A stretch of DNA of 58,129 nt from Peribacillus faecalis (GCF_014712675.1 NZ_JACXSI010000024.1:1-58129); one strand, 5' to 3'. Shown: positions 26,129-35,343, counted from the first letter of the stretch. Translations and numbers: made by a program. Notes: generated by a model from the letters alone, not told the origin.

Positions 26129-27868
26129 TCACCCTCCTTTTACTTGTGACTGATATACTTCCTGATAAATCGCGCAACTTTCAAGCAGTTCATCATGTGT
26201 GCCGACCGCGTTGATTTTCCCGTCATCGAGAACAATAATTTGGTCTGCTTCCTGAACAGAGGAAACACGCTGGGCAATGATGATTTTTGTCGTTTCGGGA
26301 ATCACTTCCCTGAATGCCCGACGAATATTCGCTTCTGTTCTCGTGTCAACCGCACTTGTCGAATCATCCAAAATTAAAATTTTCGGCTTTTTCAGCAAGG
26401 CGCGGGCAATACATAATCTTTGCTTTTGACCACCGGAAACGTTGGAACCGCCTTGCTCAATGTAAGTATTATATTTATCAGGGAACGTTTCGATAAATTC
26501 ATCGGCACAAGCAAGCTTACATACATGTTTTAATTCTTCATCTGTAGCTGCTGCGTCTCCCCAGCGTAAATTTTCTTTAATTGTGCCGGAAAACAGTACG
26601 TTCTTTTGCAGCACCATTGCGACTTCATTTCGAAGCGTATGCAAATCATAATCGCGGACATCAACGCCACCGACTTGCACACTGCCGCTCTTAACGTCAT
26701 ATAGACGAGGAATCAGTTGTACTAACGTTGATTTCGATGAACCCGTCCCTCCAAGAATGCCGACTGTCTGCCCTGATTGAATCTTCAAGTTAACGTTGTC
26801 GAGACACAGTTTGCCCGCATTTTTCGAATAAGAAAAATCAACATTTTTAAATTCGATGGAGCCGTCTGCCACTTTATGTACCGGATTTTCACCGTCCGTT
26901 ATATCACTTTTTTTATCTAAGATTTCAACAATTCGCTCAGCGCTTGCTCTTGAGATTGTGATCATCACGAAGATCATCGAAAGAACCATTAAGCTCATTA
27001 AAATTTGCATTGTATATGTAAATAAGCTCATCAGCTCTCCGGTCGATAGCCCTAATGTGGCATCATTTCCGCTTGCGACAATCGCTCTCGCTCCGAACCA
27101 AGAAATAAGCAATAACGTCGAATAAACGCACGTCTGCATGAGAGGCGCGTTGAAAGCGAGTATTTTTTCAGCAGTAGAAAAATCTTTATAAATGCTTTCC
27201 GAAACTTCCCCGAACTTTTTATTTTCATATTCTTCACGAATGAACGATTTGACAACGCGAATACCACGGACATCTTCCTGCACGACATTGTTTAATTTGT
27301 CATATGTCCGAAAAACTCGGCGAAACAAAGGATGTGCCTTTCTTATAATTAAAAAAAGCCCAATCGCCAAAAACGGAATGACCCCAAGGAAAATCGTCGA
27401 TAATCCGGCATCAATGCGGTATGACGCAAAAAATGCGAAAAATAGCATCATCGGTGCCCGAATCGCAGCCCTTACAATCATTTGATAAGCATTTTGTACG
27501 TTAGTCACATCGGTTGTCAGCCGTGTCACAATACTCGCTGTCGAAAATTTATCGATATTCGAGAACGAAAAATTTTGCACATTGTAAAACATATCTTGCC
27601 GTAAATTGCGCGCTAAACCTGCACTCGCTGCCGCAGCATATTTTCCAGCAAAATAGCCGAACATGATGGTGAATAACGCTGCGACAAACAGCCCTGTTCC
27701 CATTTTCAGTATGTAAGGCATATCTCCCTTGTCGATTCCGTAGTCAATTAGCTTTGCCATCAAAAGTGGAATCATAACTTCCAAGATGACCTCGCAAATG
27801 ACAAACAGCGGTGACAAGATCGAAGCCTTTTTAAATTGTCGAATACTGGCGGCTAATTTCTTTATCAT
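26129..27868 (-). CDS. ABC exporter half-transporter, degenerate-site subunit
   Basis: A 579-residue half-transporter with six membrane helices and a C-terminal ATPase domain. Walker A is ILGGTGSSKSTL and the signature NVSGGQKQRL is canonical, but Walker B ends ILILDDSTSAVD (Asp in place of the catalytic Glu) and the H-loop His is Gln (IAQRVSS). These are the marks of the non-consensus half of heterodimeric exporters. It is first in a two-gene operon with the complete subunit. The substrate is unknown. Confidence 0.92.
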   Translation of the reverse strand: MIKKLAASIRQFKKASILSPLFVICEVILEVMIPLLMAKLIDYGIDKGDMPYILKMGTGLFVAALFTIMFGYFAGKYAAAASAGLARNLRQDMFYNVQNFSFSNIDKFSTASIVTRLTTDVTNVQNAYQMIVRAAIRAPMMLFFAFFASYRIDAGLSTIFLGVIPFLAIGLFLIIRKAHPLFRRVFRTYDKLNNVVQEDVRGIRVVKSFIREEYENKKFGEVSESIYKDFSTAEKILAFNAPLMQTCVYSTLLLISWFGARAIVASGNDATLGLSTGELMSLFTYTMQILMSLMVLSMIFVMITISRASAERIVEILDKKSDITDGENPVHKVADGSIEFKNVDFSYSKNAGKLCLDNVNLKIQSGQTVGILGGTGSSKSTLVQLIPRLYDVKSGSVQVGGVDVRDYDLHTLRNEVAMVLQKNVLFSGTIKENLRWGDAAATDEELKHVCKLACADEFIETFPDKYNTYIEQGGSNVSGGQKQRLCIARALLKKPKILILDDSTSAVDTRTEANIRRAFREVIPETTKIIIAQRVSSVQEADQIIVLDDGKINAVGTHDELLESCAIYQEVYQSQVKGG

Positions 27869-28359
27869 AGCAAACCTCCTATCCAGGTCACCCTCGTAAA
27901 CTATTACACTTCTAGTTCATTTACCCTTTTTTATTTATTTCAAAAACATCGGAACAGTCCAGGCTATTAAAAACAACTTGCATGAACTCGTTTATATATG
28001 GATTTAGTATTTTATTTGAGTAACGAACTTAATAAATCATTATAAAAAAAGAATTTTAAGAAAACCGATATTATATTTTGATAATTTTTTGACAAAGCTA
28101 CGAAATTCACTGTAAGGAGCACTCTATTTGTGCCATTGCTCCTCCACTATTTCATAGGACTAAAAGGCATCTGGTTTGAAATTACGATTAATAGCGTTGC
28201 ATTAATCACACTTACTTTCCTGCGTTTTGAAATGACAGCAAACATTTATTGCCGAGGCTGAAATCGCATGTTTTGCTTGGTGTTTTTTTGTCAGCAACAA
28301 CGGGTATAGTTCATTACGCCATCATTTTGGCAAGTTTATTATTTGAGGAGGAAATCATC
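27869..28359. other. Intergenic region with a MATE-like remnant
   Basis: Apart from the coding remnant at 28085-28261, the stretch contains AT-rich DNA upstream of the ABC exporter operon, presumably with its promoter, and the ribosome site of the small gene at 28360. No other structure is clear. Confidence 0.4.
28085..28261 (+). pseudogene. C-terminal remnant resembling a MATE-type efflux protein
   Basis: The frame is open from 28085 to a TGA at 28259-28261. It reads LLLHYFIGLKGIWFEITINS followed by a second hydrophobic stretch and a charged end, which looks like the last two membrane helices of MATE/polysaccharide exporters (the xFGLxGIW pattern). A GTG at 28130 with AAGGAG 10 bases upstream could start a 43-residue peptide, but a remnant is more likely. 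Confidence 0.35.
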
Positions 28360-28641
28360 ATGAAACCACTAGACAGTTATTCCGTACATATGTATCAAAA
28401 AATGTTGCCTGTTGTTGCAAAAATTGCTTATAAAGATCTGCATTTAAGCACTCACGATATTAGTGATGAGGATTTGAAAAACATCACGACTCAAATTTGT
28501 GAAGGTCCTCTAGAAAACAACATTCACTTCTGGGGCTATCTATCCGTCGTTAACCAAATGCAGAACAATGCAGACTGGCCTGATATTACCGAAAACATTA
28601 AAGAGATTATCGAAACCTATTCGAGCGTGAGAGTTTCTTGA
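28360..28641 (+). CDS. Hypothetical protein, 93 residues
   Basis: A small, acidic, soluble protein. The ATG at 28360 follows GAGGAGG by 8 bases. The sequence is mostly helical in character with a conserved-looking GPLENNIHFWGYLS segment in the middle, and has no signal peptide or membrane helix. It is monocistronic with its own terminator. No family is recognised. Confidence 0.75.
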   Translation: MKPLDSYSVHMYQKMLPVVAKIAYKDLHLSTHDISDEDLKNITTQICEGPLENNIHFWGYLSVVNQMQNNADWPDITENIKEIIETYSSVRVS

Positions 28642-28645
28642 GTTC

Positions 28646-28672
28646 AAAAAGCTGCTGATTCGCAGCTTTTTT
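28646..28672 (+). terminator. Terminator of the 93-residue hypothetical gene
   Basis: AAAAGCTGC pairs with GCAGCTTTT around a 5-base loop, followed by TT, five bases after the stop. Confidence 0.85.
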
Positions 28673-28988
28673 GTATATTTTTTTGTGTATTCTTTTTTGT
28701 ATTCTTTGGTATTGCTTTGCTCACAGAGAGCTGTTACATGGGCTCCTTTTGAAACAATGGACAGCTTACTTGTGGATCGGTGGAAATCTCATTTAGAAAC
28801 AATCCAATAACCGTTTTCATTACTCTTTTTTATTTGTGTTGAATTGTTTATTTTTTTTATAAAGTTTGGCGTAGAAAAAGGAATAAGTGTAATTCTGAAA
28901 ATTTTGAGTCTTTTTCGCTAGTTTATTAGAGTACGAATAACCAGTCTTTAATTGCTGGGTTAATGCCCGCAAGTTGAACTTAATAAAG
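28673..28988. other. Gene-free spacer before array C
   Basis: A short plus-strand frame ending at about 28811 (RAVTWAPFETMDSLL) has protein-like texture and may be another coding remnant, but there is no start or family match. Otherwise AT-rich DNA. Confidence 0.3.
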
Positions 28989-29195
28989 GCGCTGTCAAGC
29001 GGGCGAGAGCGCTATCGTGCTTCTGATGGCGCTATCACGGAAGCGAGCGCTCTATTCTAAAATTCACCGCGCAATCATTGCGTGCGATGACGCTATCTTT
29101 TCTCTCACCGCGCTATCTTTACCGGCGACGACGCTATAATTTTTCTGACGGCGCTATTATCTTTTTCACCGCGCAATCCTCACTGCCACGACGCT
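28989..29195 (+). repeat. Phased array C: GCGCT/ACGCT core every 20-21 bp
   Basis: Cores begin at 28989, 29009, 29029, 29047, 29069, 29090, 29110, 29131, 29151, 29171 and 29191: eleven units with a mean step of about 20.2 bases. Core variants are GCGCTATC, ACGCTATC and GCGCAATC. The unit GACGACGCTATAATTT is shared with array B read on the opposite strand. The array is non-coding. Confidence 0.9.
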
Positions 29196-29214
29196 ATTTT
29201 TTCTCTTAAACTAC

Positions 29215-29273
29215 ATAATCCAGCTAAAATTGAGCTGCTCTTTTTGTATAATCCCTCAAATTGGCTGGATTAT
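29215..29273. repeat. 10-bp inverted repeat next to array C
   Basis: ATAATCCAGC (29215-29224) and GCTGGATTAT (29264-29273) are perfect complements 39 bases apart, directly after array C. No terminator-like T-run follows. Confidence 0.6.
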
Positions 29274-29430
29274 CGTTAAATCTCGGACTTTTCTTTCAGA
29301 TTATCTGTATTTTAGTGAATGAAAAGCTATTTTCAGGTTTCATTTACTGCTCATAAATCGACTCCTCACCCGAAAACAAAAAAGAGTCAACCCCCAACAA
29401 AAGCAGAGAGATCGACCCTTTTATCATCAT

Positions 29431-29865
29431 CTATCGTTTCCAAACTGAGCTGCCGCTTTGGCTGACGTTTGATGTCACGCCTAGTTCGTCCAGCCATTTT
29501 TTTACTTCTCGATGTACATGAATAACATCCATGCTTAAGACAGACAAGCCTTTCGTAATATTTGCACCTGGGCATAGATTGGCAATGGTGCTTAAGCTAG
29601 TGCCGAAGCCGCTGCCGCTACTTGTACAAAATGGGATAATCGTTTTATCGGAAAAATTGTATTCCTACAAGAATGAGCACACGGCTTTTGGCATTGTCCC
29701 CCACCAATTCGGAAATCCCAGAAATATAACATCATAACCTTCCATGTTTCGCACATGAGTCAAAAGCTTTGAATCGGCCGTCTCAAATAAGTCTCCGCCT
29801 TCGTTCGACTCAATTTGATCCGCAATAGCTTTTGTTTTTCCAGTACATGATAAATAGACAATCAA
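29431..29865 (-). pseudogene. Flavodoxin, interrupted by an in-frame TAG
   Basis: The N-terminal part reads LIVYLSCTGKTKAIADQI, the FMN phosphate-binding loop of flavodoxins (S/T-x-T-G-x-T), and continues to GFPNWWGTMPKAVCSFL. A TAG at 29662-29664 then interrupts the frame, after which the expected YNFSDKTIIPFCTSSGSGFG and a closing helix continue in the same frame to a TAG at 29431. A single GAG/GAA or CAG to TAG change would explain it. The frame also extends upstream of the TTG at 29865 with no clear start. It resembles the flavodoxin_4 family. Confidence 0.8.
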
Positions 29866-30008
29866 GACATTTGTTTCGGAATTTATTTTCCATTCATCAT
29901 CTTGATTAAGTTAATGCTCATTTTTGATCATTAAACTTTAAGCTGTCATTAAGTCAACGTTATTTAAGAAGATTTCGAATATTTTTCACGAAAAATCCAC
30001 CCAATATA

Positions 30009-30464
30009 TTACAATAGCATTTTCACTGGAACACATAACTCGCAATATCCGTTCGTAACCATCTCTTCTTTATATCGCTCTATTATCGGCCGGTCCGCTA
30101 TTTGATAACCGATAGCATTTAATGCAGGAAAAATCTCTGCCCATGCCCTTTGAATATCTTGTGAAGTATGCTTCACTTTACAAACTGCATATTCACCTCC
30201 GGCAAGCTCGGCCTCGCAAAAGGAATCATCTGCTGCAAAATTATAAGGAATGACCACGCACGCATCATATCTGCAATTCTCCGGCGCGGTTGTCTCAGGG
30301 TTATCTAATGCTATCCCAAGAATGACACCATCGGCCATTAGTTGTTTTTCCCGTGCCCATTTTTTAATTTTCTCCATCGCTTGAACATTCCCCTCTCCGT
30401 ACGGACCGACTTGGCGCACATAAGCAATTCGGCATTTTGGCATTTTTTCGACTCGCATATTCAT
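30009..30464 (-). CDS. GyrI-like small-molecule-binding domain protein
   Basis: A 151-residue stand-alone GyrI/AraC-effector-binding domain: MPKCRIAYVRQVGPYG at the start, LGIALDNPETT near residue 50, CRYDACVVIP near 65-75, and the GGEYAVCKVKHT strand near 90-100. Members bind hydrophobic cations or drugs, or act as gyrase inhibitors or hydrolases. The ATG has GAGGAGG eight bases upstream. Monocistronic; no DNA-binding domain is attached. The exact role is unknown. Confidence 0.85.
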   Translation of the reverse strand: MNMRVEKMPKCRIAYVRQVGPYGEGNVQAMEKIKKWAREKQLMADGVILGIALDNPETTAPENCRYDACVVIPYNFAADDSFCEAELAGGEYAVCKVKHTSQDIQRAWAEIFPALNAIGYQIADRPIIERYKEEMVTNGYCELCVPVKMLL

Positions 30465-30496
30465 CGTTTTCCTCCTCCTCAGTAGTTATATACCAT

Positions 30497-30547
30497 TAAA
30501 AAGAGCGATTCAAAAGTCTCATTGACCTTCGAATCGCTCTCATACTT
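30497..30547 (-). terminator. Terminator of sstT
   Basis: AGAGCGATTC and GAATCGCTCT form a 10-bp stem around a 19-base loop; the A-run at 30497-30501 gives minus-strand T residues. It lies just after the sstT stop codon. Confidence 0.75.
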
Positions 30548-30550
30548 TTT

Positions 30551-31783
30551 TTATAGTTTAATAACCGCTTCTTTATTATATTTGCGTTCTTTCGCATATT
30601 CTGCTGTTGCCGTGAACAGTACGTCAGAAGATGAATTCAGTGCTGTTTCACAAGAGTCTTGCAGAACACCGATGATGAAACCGACTGCCACGACTTGCAT
30701 TGCGATATCATCGGAAATCCCGAACAAGCTGCACGCAAGCGGAATCAGCAATAGTGAACCGCCCGGAACGCCTGATGCACCAGCCGCTGATACAGCAGCT
30801 AGTACAACAAGAATTAGCGCTGTCGGTATATCAACGTCAATTCCAAGTGTATGAACTGTTGCAAGCGATAATACCGAAATCGTTACAGCAGCGCCGGCCA
30901 TGTTGATTGTCGCACCAAGCGGAACTGATACAGAGTACGTATCCTTGTCCAATCCCAGTTTTTCGCACAATGTCATATTAACCGGAATGTTGGCAGCTGA
31001 GCTTCTTGTGAAAAATGCCGTAATGCCGCTTTCTCTTAATACTTTAAATACAAGCGGATACGGATTTTTTCGAGTATAGATGAATACAATCAGCGGATTC
31101 ATCACCAATGCTACAAAGAACATGCTTCCAAGCAACACTAGCAGCAGCTTTCCGTAAACTAGCAGTGAAGAAAGACCAGTTGTCACAATCGCATCAAAAA
31201 TCAGACCCATAATACCTAGCGGAGCTAATTTGATTACCCATTTTACGATGACTGATACAGCATCCGAAAAGTTTTCGATAACAGTTTTCGTTGTATCAGA
31301 AGCTTTTCTTAATACAATCCCAAGCAAGATGGCCCAAGTTAAAATACCTAAATAATTCGCATTAATAAGTGCATTTACAGGGTTGTCGACTACATTGAAC
31401 AATATCGTTTCAAGTACTTGCGCAATTCCGCTCGGCGGCGCCACATCCTCAGCACCCGTTGTAAGCGACAGTGTAACCGGAAATAGGAAACTGGCTATAA
31501 CTCCTACTAAACCGGCAAGAACCGTACCGATTGCATATAAACCTATAATGGATTTCATATTCGTTTTGTGACCGCTTCTATGCTTAGAAATTGCATGCAG
31601 CACAATCGCAAAAACTAAAATTGGCGCAACGGCTTTTAACGCACTGACAAATAAAGATCCGAATATCGGCACCCACCTAGCCGCATCGGGGATCGTTAAA
31701 GCTAAAATAATGCCAATAATCATGCCGATTAAAATCTGCTTGACCAAACTGATGCGGTCCCATTTTAATAATAAACTTTTCAT
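30551..31783 (-). CDS. sstT: Serine/threonine:sodium symporter SstT
   Basis: A 410-residue dicarboxylate/amino acid:cation symporter. Several membrane helices and two re-entrant hairpins are visible. The SstT-like first hairpin has [14 protein letters not shown] near residue 265, the substrate region has [13 protein letters not shown] near 300, and the second hairpin has [17 protein letters not shown] near 335. The close fit to SstT, not GltP, is in the [11 protein letters not shown] motif. The ATG has GGAGGGG upstream. A single-gene transcript, with terminator. Confidence 0.92.
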   Translation of the reverse strand: MKSLLLKWDRISLVKQILIGMIIGIILALTIPDAARWVPIFGSLFVSALKAVAPILVFAIVLHAISKHRSGHKTNMKSIIGLYAIGTVLAGLVGVIASFLFPVTLSLTTGAEDVAPPSGIAQVLETILFNVVDNPVNALINANYLGILTWAILLGIVLRKASDTTKTVIENFSDAVSVIVKWVIKLAPLGIMGLIFDAIVTTGLSSLLVYGKLLLVLLGSMFFVALVMNPLIVFIYTRKNPYPLVFKVLRESGITAFFTRSSAANIPVNMTLCEKLGLDKDTYSVSVPLGATINMAGAAVTISVLSLATVHTLGIDVDIPTALILVVLAAVSAAGASGVPGGSLLLIPLACSLFGISDDIAMQVVAVGFIIGVLQDSCETALNSSSDVLFTATAEYAKERKYNKEAVIKL

Positions 31784-32038
31784 AATACCCCTCCGTCATA
31801 CCCAATAAGCACACTCATAAAATACAAATGTATCTCTGGAATGGACTTTTGATGTTATTGACTATTTTATCATGAAAAATAAGAATTATGAAATAATTTT
31901 TATTTTTAAATAATATTTTTTTATTAGTAGAATAGTAGAACTAAAAAAGTACCTCACCTTTTATAAAAAATAAGGTTTTTTTTCGAACCGCAGGGGAATA
32001 GATTAACGACTAAATCTAGCGTAATTGAGGAGATCGAT

Positions 32039-32353
32039 ATGGATAAGGTATTGTTATATAGACGCAAAGATGATGAATTGACGGTTTACATTTACGGCTA
32101 TTTAAAACAGAGCCAACTCGAAGTGATGGTTGCTTTCATCGAAAAAAAATGGAATGATGAGATTCACGAATACTATTACTTACTGACAGAAGAAGAAACA
32201 ACTGAGCTTCATGATATGCTGAAAGAAGAAATGCAGTCCGATGAACCTCTTCTAGATCTTGTTCAGGAAATGTTCAAAGGTCCCGAATGCGAGAAAAGAT
32301 TTATCGAATTTCTAGTCGAGCATAACATCCATTATACATATTACGCTTATTAA
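32039..32353 (+). CDS. Hypothetical protein, 104 residues
   Basis: A small, acidic, Tyr- and Glu-rich soluble protein with a GAGGAG ribosome site 8 bases before the ATG. A run of tyrosines occurs near residues 45-47 and the C terminus ends HYTYYAY. No signal peptide or membrane segment. Monocistronic with a terminator. No family is recognised. Confidence 0.7.
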   Translation: MDKVLLYRRKDDELTVYIYGYLKQSQLEVMVAFIEKKWNDEIHEYYYLLTEEETTELHDMLKEEMQSDEPLLDLVQEMFKGPECEKRFIEFLVEHNIHYTYYAY

Positions 32354-32361
32354 TCTATAAA

Positions 32362-32398
32362 AATTGAGCGGCCAAAATCATTGACCGCTCTCTTTATT
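32362..32398 (+). terminator. Terminator of the 104-residue hypothetical gene
   Basis: GAGCGG and CCGCTC form the stem, extended by a CA/TG pair, followed by TCTTTATTT. The convergent esterase gene stops at 32441 and may share it. Confidence 0.65.
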
Positions 32399-32440
32399 TA
32401 ACGTTGCTTTATTCCTGCTTTGCATATGATACATCTTCCA

Positions 32441-33370
32441 TCAATTATCCTGCTTTAAAAAGCGAGCAATTTTTTCATAAATATATTGCAAGTCGTCATC
32501 CGCATTCATCATACCGAACAAATTGAAGAATCCATGAATTAGACCAGATGCTCTAAAAAGCTCGACCTCGACACCTGCTTGATGCAGCTTAGCGATATAT
32601 TGTTCCCCTTCATCACGAAGCGGATCATATTCAGCAGTGATCAGCAACGTTCTCGGAAAGCCGCTGACGTCTTCCACTAACAGCGGAGAAGCGTACTTGT
32701 GCTCCGCATCAGCTGGATTTTGAAGGTAAAGCTGACCGTAAAGGCTCATCGTCTGTTCGGTGAGGAAATATCCTTGTCCATTTGCCTTATAAGAAGGATA
32801 GAGTTGCTGTTTCACCCCTTTTCGCATATCGGTTGCCGGATAAAGCATAATGAGATTGGAAATTTTCGGCCCTCCATTTTCTTTCGACATAAGTGCGACA
32901 GCCGCTGCCAAATTGCCACCGGCGCTGTCCCCACCTACTGTCAGCTTCTTCGCATCTCCATTCCATTTCTTAGCATTTTCACTAATCCAACTTGTCGCAT
33001 AATACGCATCATTCGGTGCAGCGGGAAACGGATGCTCAGGCGCCAACCGGTAATCAACGGCAATCACAAGTTGACTGGTTTCTCTACAGATGATTCGGCA
33101 AATCGTATCATGCGTGTCAAGATTTCCGTATACAAAGCCGCCCCCATGAAAATAAACGAATACCGGAAAAGGCGCACTCCCCTCAGGCGTGTATATGCGA
33201 ATCGGCAAATCCCCTTCGTCTCTTTTTATTGCAGTAGTTTCTACAAAAGCGACAGATGGTGATGATTGACTCAATAATGCAATATTGCGGCTGCGAATTG
33301 CTTCAATATCAGGATTCTCTAAAGGTGGAAAGTTCTTTAAAAAATAATCTAATTTTGGGTGTAGCGGCAT
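32441..33370 (-). CDS. Alpha/beta hydrolase of the hormone-sensitive lipase family
   Basis: A 309-residue esterase from the ATG at 33370; a GTG at 33391 is an alternative. The oxyanion motif is FVYFHGGGFVYG near residue 75, the nucleophile elbow is GGDSAGGN near 148, the acid is in EYDPLRDEG near 247, and the His is in GLIHGFF near 280. This is the family IV (HSL) layout with all catalytic residues present. The enzyme hydrolyses short-chain esters; the natural substrate is unknown. It is monocistronic. Confidence 0.9.
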   Translation of the reverse strand: MPLHPKLDYFLKNFPPLENPDIEAIRSRNIALLSQSSPSVAFVETTAIKRDEGDLPIRIYTPEGSAPFPVFVYFHGGGFVYGNLDTHDTICRIICRETSQLVIAVDYRLAPEHPFPAAPNDAYYATSWISENAKKWNGDAKKLTVGGDSAGGNLAAAVALMSKENGGPKISNLIMLYPATDMRKGVKQQLYPSYKANGQGYFLTEQTMSLYGQLYLQNPADAEHKYASPLLVEDVSGFPRTLLITAEYDPLRDEGEQYIAKLHQAGVEVELFRASGLIHGFFNLFGMMNADDDLQYIYEKIARFLKQDN

Positions 33371-33391
33371 AGTTTCATTTTCTCCCTTCAC

Positions 33392-33782
33392 TGATCATAG
33401 TAGAGTATATGCACTGAATGAGCATAAAAATGTTTAGCGCTTACAAAGACTTTTGTTAGTAAAAGTAACGCAGGGATTTACCGGAAAAAACAGCCACTTT
33501 TTTAGGATATGAAGAAAGTATCGTGAACCATCCGATTAAAAAGGTCCTGGTACGGAAACTAGCATGATTGGAACAACTTCAATGAAAAAATCCGATAAAT
33601 TGCTGGCTTTTCATTCAATTTCTTTATTTTTCACCTTGAGAGTCGGATATATAGTTTGAGAGCTGTACTGCAATCGTTTCTTCATAAAGCACAGGAACCA
33701 GCAGAAATCGAAACGGTCTCCCTATAAAATCCCGGAAATCTGTTGGCAGCCTGGCTTTCCACACCTCCAAAACCACCCATCA
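33392..33782. other. Gene-free stretch between esterase and malQ
   Basis: No ORF, array or clear regulatory site is seen apart from AT-rich DNA that should contain the esterase promoter. Confidence 0.5.
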
Positions 33783-33812
33783 AAAAAAGACCCTGAAATC
33801 TCAGAGTCTAAT
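33783..33812 (-). terminator. Terminator of the glg-malQ operon
   Basis: AGACCCTGA pairs with TCAGAGTCT (one mismatch), and the plus-strand A-run at 33783-33789 gives T7 on the minus strand. It overlaps the malQ stop region and ends the long glycogen operon. Confidence 0.8.
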
Positions 33813-35343
33813 CTTGATCCTCGCTATAAAACCGAAACTCATGGTTGCGGTGATATGTTTCGCATAGTTTATTCAGAAAATCGCGGTCTATTGACCGGAT
33901 GTTTTCTCTTGTGAATCGGAAGTTCCAGTTGTGGAGCGCTTCTCCCGGAATATTGGTGCGCGTGTCAGCGCCAAATCCGCAGAAGTCCTGAAGTGGCGCA
34001 ATTACGATATTAGCGACGGATTGATACAGTGTCCGCAAAAATGATTGACAGACAGGAGAATGCGGACCGCCCTCTCCCCAATGGCTGATCGGGATGTTGC
34101 AATAATTGATGGCGCGTTCACGCTCACCTTGAGATGCTTCCCATATCCAACCGAGTGTCGTGTTGTTATCATGCGTGCCTGTGTAGGCAACTGTATGATG
34201 AACATAATTATGCGGCAAATGCATCGTATTCGACCCGTCAAAAGCGAATTGCATCACTCTCATGCCGGGATAGCCACTTTTCGCCATAAACTTGAAAAAG
34301 TTCTCATCGACCGTACCTAGATCTTCTGCAATAATCGGAGCCGGACCATACTTTTGCTCATATAATTCGAACAATTTAAGTCCGGGACCTGTTTCCCAGT
34401 AACCTTTCTTGGCATTGGGCTCATCAGCCGGAATGTACCAATACTTCTCAAAGCCACGGAAATGATCAATCCGCATCGCATCATTATAATTCAAATGAAA
34501 AGCAATGCGATCAATCCACCAACCGTAACCGTCCTCTTCCATTCGGCTCCAATCATAGAGCGGATTGCCCCAGCACTGTCCATCCTCTGAAAAATAATCG
34601 GGTGGTGTCCCGGCAATGCCGATTGGTTCGAGATCGTCATCAAGCAAAAATATTTCCGGATTGGCCCATACATCGCAGCTGTCTTGAGACACGTAAATCG
34701 GTAAATCACCGACTAAACCAATGCCTTTATCCTCGCAATATTCCTTTAAAAGCGTCCATTCCCGATAAAATTCATATTGCAAAAAGCAGTAATATGAATA
34801 GATGTCATCACTTTTTAAGGCCTGAATTTGCGGCTCGGTCAAAAGTGACTTGCTTTTCACTTCCAGTTCCTTTTCCTTGCATGTCATAAACAGCGCATAA
34901 TCTTCAAGCCAATAGGCATTTTCTTCCTGAAACTGATTGATTTCTGCTCGAATTTCAGGCGTTATGCGGCTGAATGCTCGTTTCCACAAAGCGGGACGGT
35001 GAGCATCAAGCCATTCATAATCGACTTTATGAAGCGCCTTCACATAACGCGCTGATGCTAATTCATCTTCCGTAATTAACCCTTGTTCGAAAAGTGCTTC
35101 CGGGTCAATATAATTGGGATCGCCGGCAAAGGCGGAAACTCCCGAATATGGAGAGTTCCCTGCCCCGGCATGAACAGTCGGCAACACTTGCCATACATGA
35201 AGTCCTGCGGAAACCAGAAAATCGGCAAATGCTTTTGCTTCCTTACCTAAAACGCCAATGCCGTAATCTCCCGGCAATGAGAATATTGGCAATAAAGCGC
35301 CGGCTGTTCGTTCAAATCGCTTAGATGCAGATATCATTTTCAC
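33808..35343 (-). CDS. malQ: 4-alpha-glucanotransferase (amylomaltase)
   Basis: A 511-residue GH77 enzyme that transfers maltosyl and longer glucan segments. Landmarks are GNSPYSGVSAFAGDPNYI near residue 65, the nucleophile Asp region DAMRIDHFRGFEKYW near 293, the acid/base Glu in IIAEDLGTVDENF near 340 and YTGTHDNNTTLGW near 392. The start (GTG 35343, or ATG 35337) lies inside the phosphohexomutase gene, a 23-base overlap. Last gene of the operon; it recycles short maltodextrins left by the phosphorylase. Confidence 0.95.
   Translation of the reverse strand: MKMISASKRFERTAGALLPIFSLPGDYGIGVLGKEAKAFADFLVSAGLHVWQVLPTVHAGAGNSPYSGVSAFAGDPNYIDPEALFEQGLITEDELASARYVKALHKVDYEWLDAHRPALWKRAFSRITPEIRAEINQFQEENAYWLEDYALFMTCKEKELEVKSKSLLTEPQIQALKSDDIYSYYCFLQYEFYREWTLLKEYCEDKGIGLVGDLPIYVSQDSCDVWANPEIFLLDDDLEPIGIAGTPPDYFSEDGQCWGNPLYDWSRMEEDGYGWWIDRIAFHLNYNDAMRIDHFRGFEKYWYIPADEPNAKKGYWETGPGLKLFELYEQKYGPAPIIAEDLGTVDENFFKFMAKSGYPGMRVMQFAFDGSNTMHLPHNYVHHTVAYTGTHDNNTTLGWIWEASQGERERAINYCNIPISHWGEGGPHSPVCQSFLRTLYQSVANIVIAPLQDFCGFGADTRTNIPGEALHNWNFRFTRENIRSIDRDFLNKLCETYHRNHEFRFYSEDQD

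Noticed and set aside
23584-29195. The phased arrays as CRISPR arrays
   Set aside because: The conserved core is only 6-9 bases and the period is 20-21 bases, too short for a repeat-spacer unit; spacers are themselves repeated and no cas gene is present.
32039-32353. Phage anti-repressor or toxin identity for the 104-residue protein
   Set aside because: No motif supports it; it is only a small acidic unknown.
35321-35343. The 23-base overlap of malQ and the phosphohexomutase gene as a frameshift
   Set aside because: Both proteins have complete, family-typical ends; this is ordinary translational coupling.
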